This document shows positions 4,490-5,777 of a DNA stretch of 5,777 nucleotides, one piece after another. Where the stretch lies: positions 1-5,777 of the forward strand of contig CAJOQI010000089.1 of assembly GCA_905236895.1 (NCBI GenBank), written 5' to 3'. Position numbers and translations under genes: made by a program. The DNA comes from an uncultured Peptostreptococcaceae bacterium. GTDB lineage: Bacteria > Bacillota > Clostridia > Peptostreptococcales > Anaerovoracaceae. Numbering within the stretch: position 1 is the stretch's first letter; the number at the start of each line of letters is the position of its first letter. Below the pieces are notes generated by a model. The model saw only the letters and a list, made by a program, of their open reading frames with translations, did not search any database and had not been told where the DNA came from.

Positions 4490-5777
4490 TTACTGTTTCT
4501 CTTTAATTACTGCCTGGGCTGCAGCCAATCTTGCGATTGGCACTCTGTATGGTGAGCAGCTTACGTAGTTAAGTCCTACTCTGTGACAGAACTCTACGGT
4601 TCTGGGATCCCCACCATGCTCTCCGCAGATTCCAAGTTTGATGTCAGGTCTGGTGCTCTTGCCCAGGTCTGCTGCCATCTTAACCAACTTGCCTACGCCG
4701 TCCTGATCCAGGGTTTCAAAGATATTGTCCTTGAAGATATTCTTGTCTTCGTAAACCTTGATGATATTACCTGTATCGTCTCTGGAGAATCCGAAGGTCA
4801 TCTGGGTAAGGTCGTTGGTTCCGAAGGAGAAGAACTCAGCGTATTTGGCGATCTCGTCTGCTGTAAGAGCAGCTCTGGGGGTTTCTACCATGGTTCCTAC
4901 CATATACTTGATATCGCTTCCCTTTTCTTCTTTAACCTTCTCGGCCTCTGCAACTACGATATCTCTTACATATTCCATTTCCGTATCTATTACTGTAAGA
5001 GGAATCATGATTTCGGGAACAAGGTCAAATCCCTTTTCATTCTTAACCTCGATAGCTGCTTCCATAATGGCTCTGGTCTGCATCTGAGCGATTTCCGGAT
5101 AGGTAACCGCAAGACGGCATCCTCTGTGACCCAGCATTGGGTTGAACTCGTGAAGTTCTTCGTTGGCCTTCTCCAGCTTCTCCATAGGAATTCCGTATTT
5201 GTCGGAAAGTTCCTTCATATCCGCTTCTGTCTTAGGCAGGAATTCGTGGAGAGGCGGATCCAGGAGACGGATGGTTACGGGCCTGTCTTCCATGGCCTCA
5301 TAGATTTCCTTGAAGTCTCCCTTTTGATAAGGAAGAAGTCCGTCCAAGGCAGCCTTTCTCTCTTCTTCTGTGTCCGCAACGATCATACGACGGATTGCGG
5401 GGATTCTCTCCTCATCAAAGAACATGTGCTCAGTACGGCAAAGTCCGATTCCCTCAGCACCGAATTCGATAGCCTGTCTTGCATCCTGAGGTGTATCCGC
5501 ATTGGTCCTAACCTTAAGCTTTCTGATTCCATCAGCCCACTCCATAATGAGACCAAAGTCGCCGGAAAGCTCAGGAGCAACAGTCTTAACCTCACCTTCG
5601 TATACGGAGCCCTTGCTTCCGTTAAGGGAGATATAGTCACCTTCATTATATGTGGTTCCACCAACAACCATGGACTTGGTTGCTTCGGAGATCCTAACCT
5701 CGGAACATCCTGCTACGCAACACTTACCCATACCACGAGCAACTACTGCAGCGTGAGATGTCATTCCGCCTCTTGCA
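4490..5777 (-). CDS. ppdK: Pyruvate, phosphate dikinase, C-terminal half; 5' end outside window
   Basis: The enzyme interconverts pyruvate + ATP + Pi and PEP + AMP + PPi in the cytoplasm; in clostridia it can run in either direction between glycolysis and gluconeogenesis. The frame is open to the window edge and ends at TAA 4490-4492; 428 residues are visible and the ATG at 5764 is internal. The window opens in the phosphohistidine domain at ARGGMTSHAAVVARGMG; its catalytic His codon is 5755-5753. Then comes the PEP/pyruvate TIM barrel with CRTEHMFF, TIRLLDPPLHEFLP, MVETPRAAL, FGTNDLTQ and the catalytic cysteine in GICGEHGGDP (codon 4627-4625). Spacings from the His to Arg, Arg, Glu, Asn-Asp and Cys equal those of the C. 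symbiosum enzyme (455, 561, 617, 745, 768-769, 831) with no insertion or deletion. Active-site residues are intact. The gene converges on the small-peptide locus and has only a weak terminator of its own at 4421-4458. Confidence 0.97.
   Translation of the reverse strand, partial: ARGGMTSHAAVVARGMGKCCVAGCSEVRISEATKSMVVGGTTYNEGDYISLNGSKGSVYEGEVKTVAPELSGDFGLIMEWADGIRKLKVRTNADTPQDARQAIEFGAEGIGLCRTEHMFFDEERIPAIRRMIVADTEEERKAALDGLLPYQKGDFKEIYEAMEDRPVTIRLLDPPLHEFLPKTEADMKELSDKYGIPMEKLEKANEELHEFNPMLGHRGCRLAVTYPEIAQMQTRAIMEAAIEVKNEKGFDLVPEIMIPLTVIDTEMEYVRDIVVAEAEKVKEEKGSDIKYMVGTMVETPRAALTADEIAKYAEFFSFGTNDLTQMTFGFSRDDTGNIIKVYEDKNIFKDNIFETLDQDGVGKLVKMAADLGKSTRPDIKLGICGEHGGDPRTVEFCHRVGLNYVSCSPYRVPIARLAAAQAVIKEKQ

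Noticed and set aside
4758..5087. 109-codon plus-strand ORF opposite ppdK
   Set aside because: It is a shadow of a strongly conserved coding region; its hydrophobic look comes from complementing charged codons.

Overview
The window looks like a chromosomal segment from an anaerobic Firmicute, most likely a clostridium of the Lachnospiraceae type. This is an inference from three things: strong GGAGG-type ribosome binding sites, a YerB-like DUF3048 protein, and a pyruvate,phosphate dikinase whose visible active-site residues keep exactly the spacing of the Clostridium symbiosum enzyme. No rRNA, tRNA, CRISPR array, insertion sequence or phage gene is visible.

Layout: (1) 1-1943, plus strand: the 3' part of a DUF3048 (YerB-like) gene, then galE (UDP-glucose 4-epimerase) 28 bases later, closed by a strong hairpin terminator that also works in the other direction. 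(2) 1950-3725, minus strand: an ABC exporter (membrane domain plus ATPase in one chain) converging on galE. It is cut by an in-frame TAA after about 230 codons. Its start has an extended -10 element so close to the ATG that the mRNA would be leaderless. (3) 3797-3947, minus strand: a 46-residue gene for a secreted or membrane peptide, with a terminator overlapping its last codons. (4) 4098-4464: about 370 bases without a conventional gene but dense in RNA signals. (5) 4490-5777, minus strand: the C-terminal half of ppdK, running off the window.

Region 4 is the most interesting part. It reads as a candidate type I toxin-antitoxin locus, or another antisense-controlled small-peptide locus. A plus-strand promoter (TTGACA, 17 bases, TATTTT) drives an mRNA of about 330 nt with two tiny overlapping ORFs of 11 and 26 codons, each with a near-perfect Shine-Dalgarno (SD) site. 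A minus-strand promoter (TTGATT, 17 bases, TGC-TATATT) drives a convergent RNA of about 78 nt that ends at a GC-rich terminator inside the second ORF. A direct repeat (19 of 21 identical) places a copy of the first ORF's SD and start codon inside the antisense-transcribed region, so the antisense RNA can pair with that SD and start. The mRNA's own terminator loop carries an anti-SD sequence. The logic resembles hok/mok/sok (coupled leader ORF, antisense against the leader's ribosome site, 3' fold-back) and par/fst (convergent RNAs, direct repeats). The peptides match no toxin I recognise.

The metabolic genes are ordinary: galE supplies UDP-galactose and ppdK interconverts pyruvate and PEP. 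Nothing in the sequence ties the blocks into one pathway.
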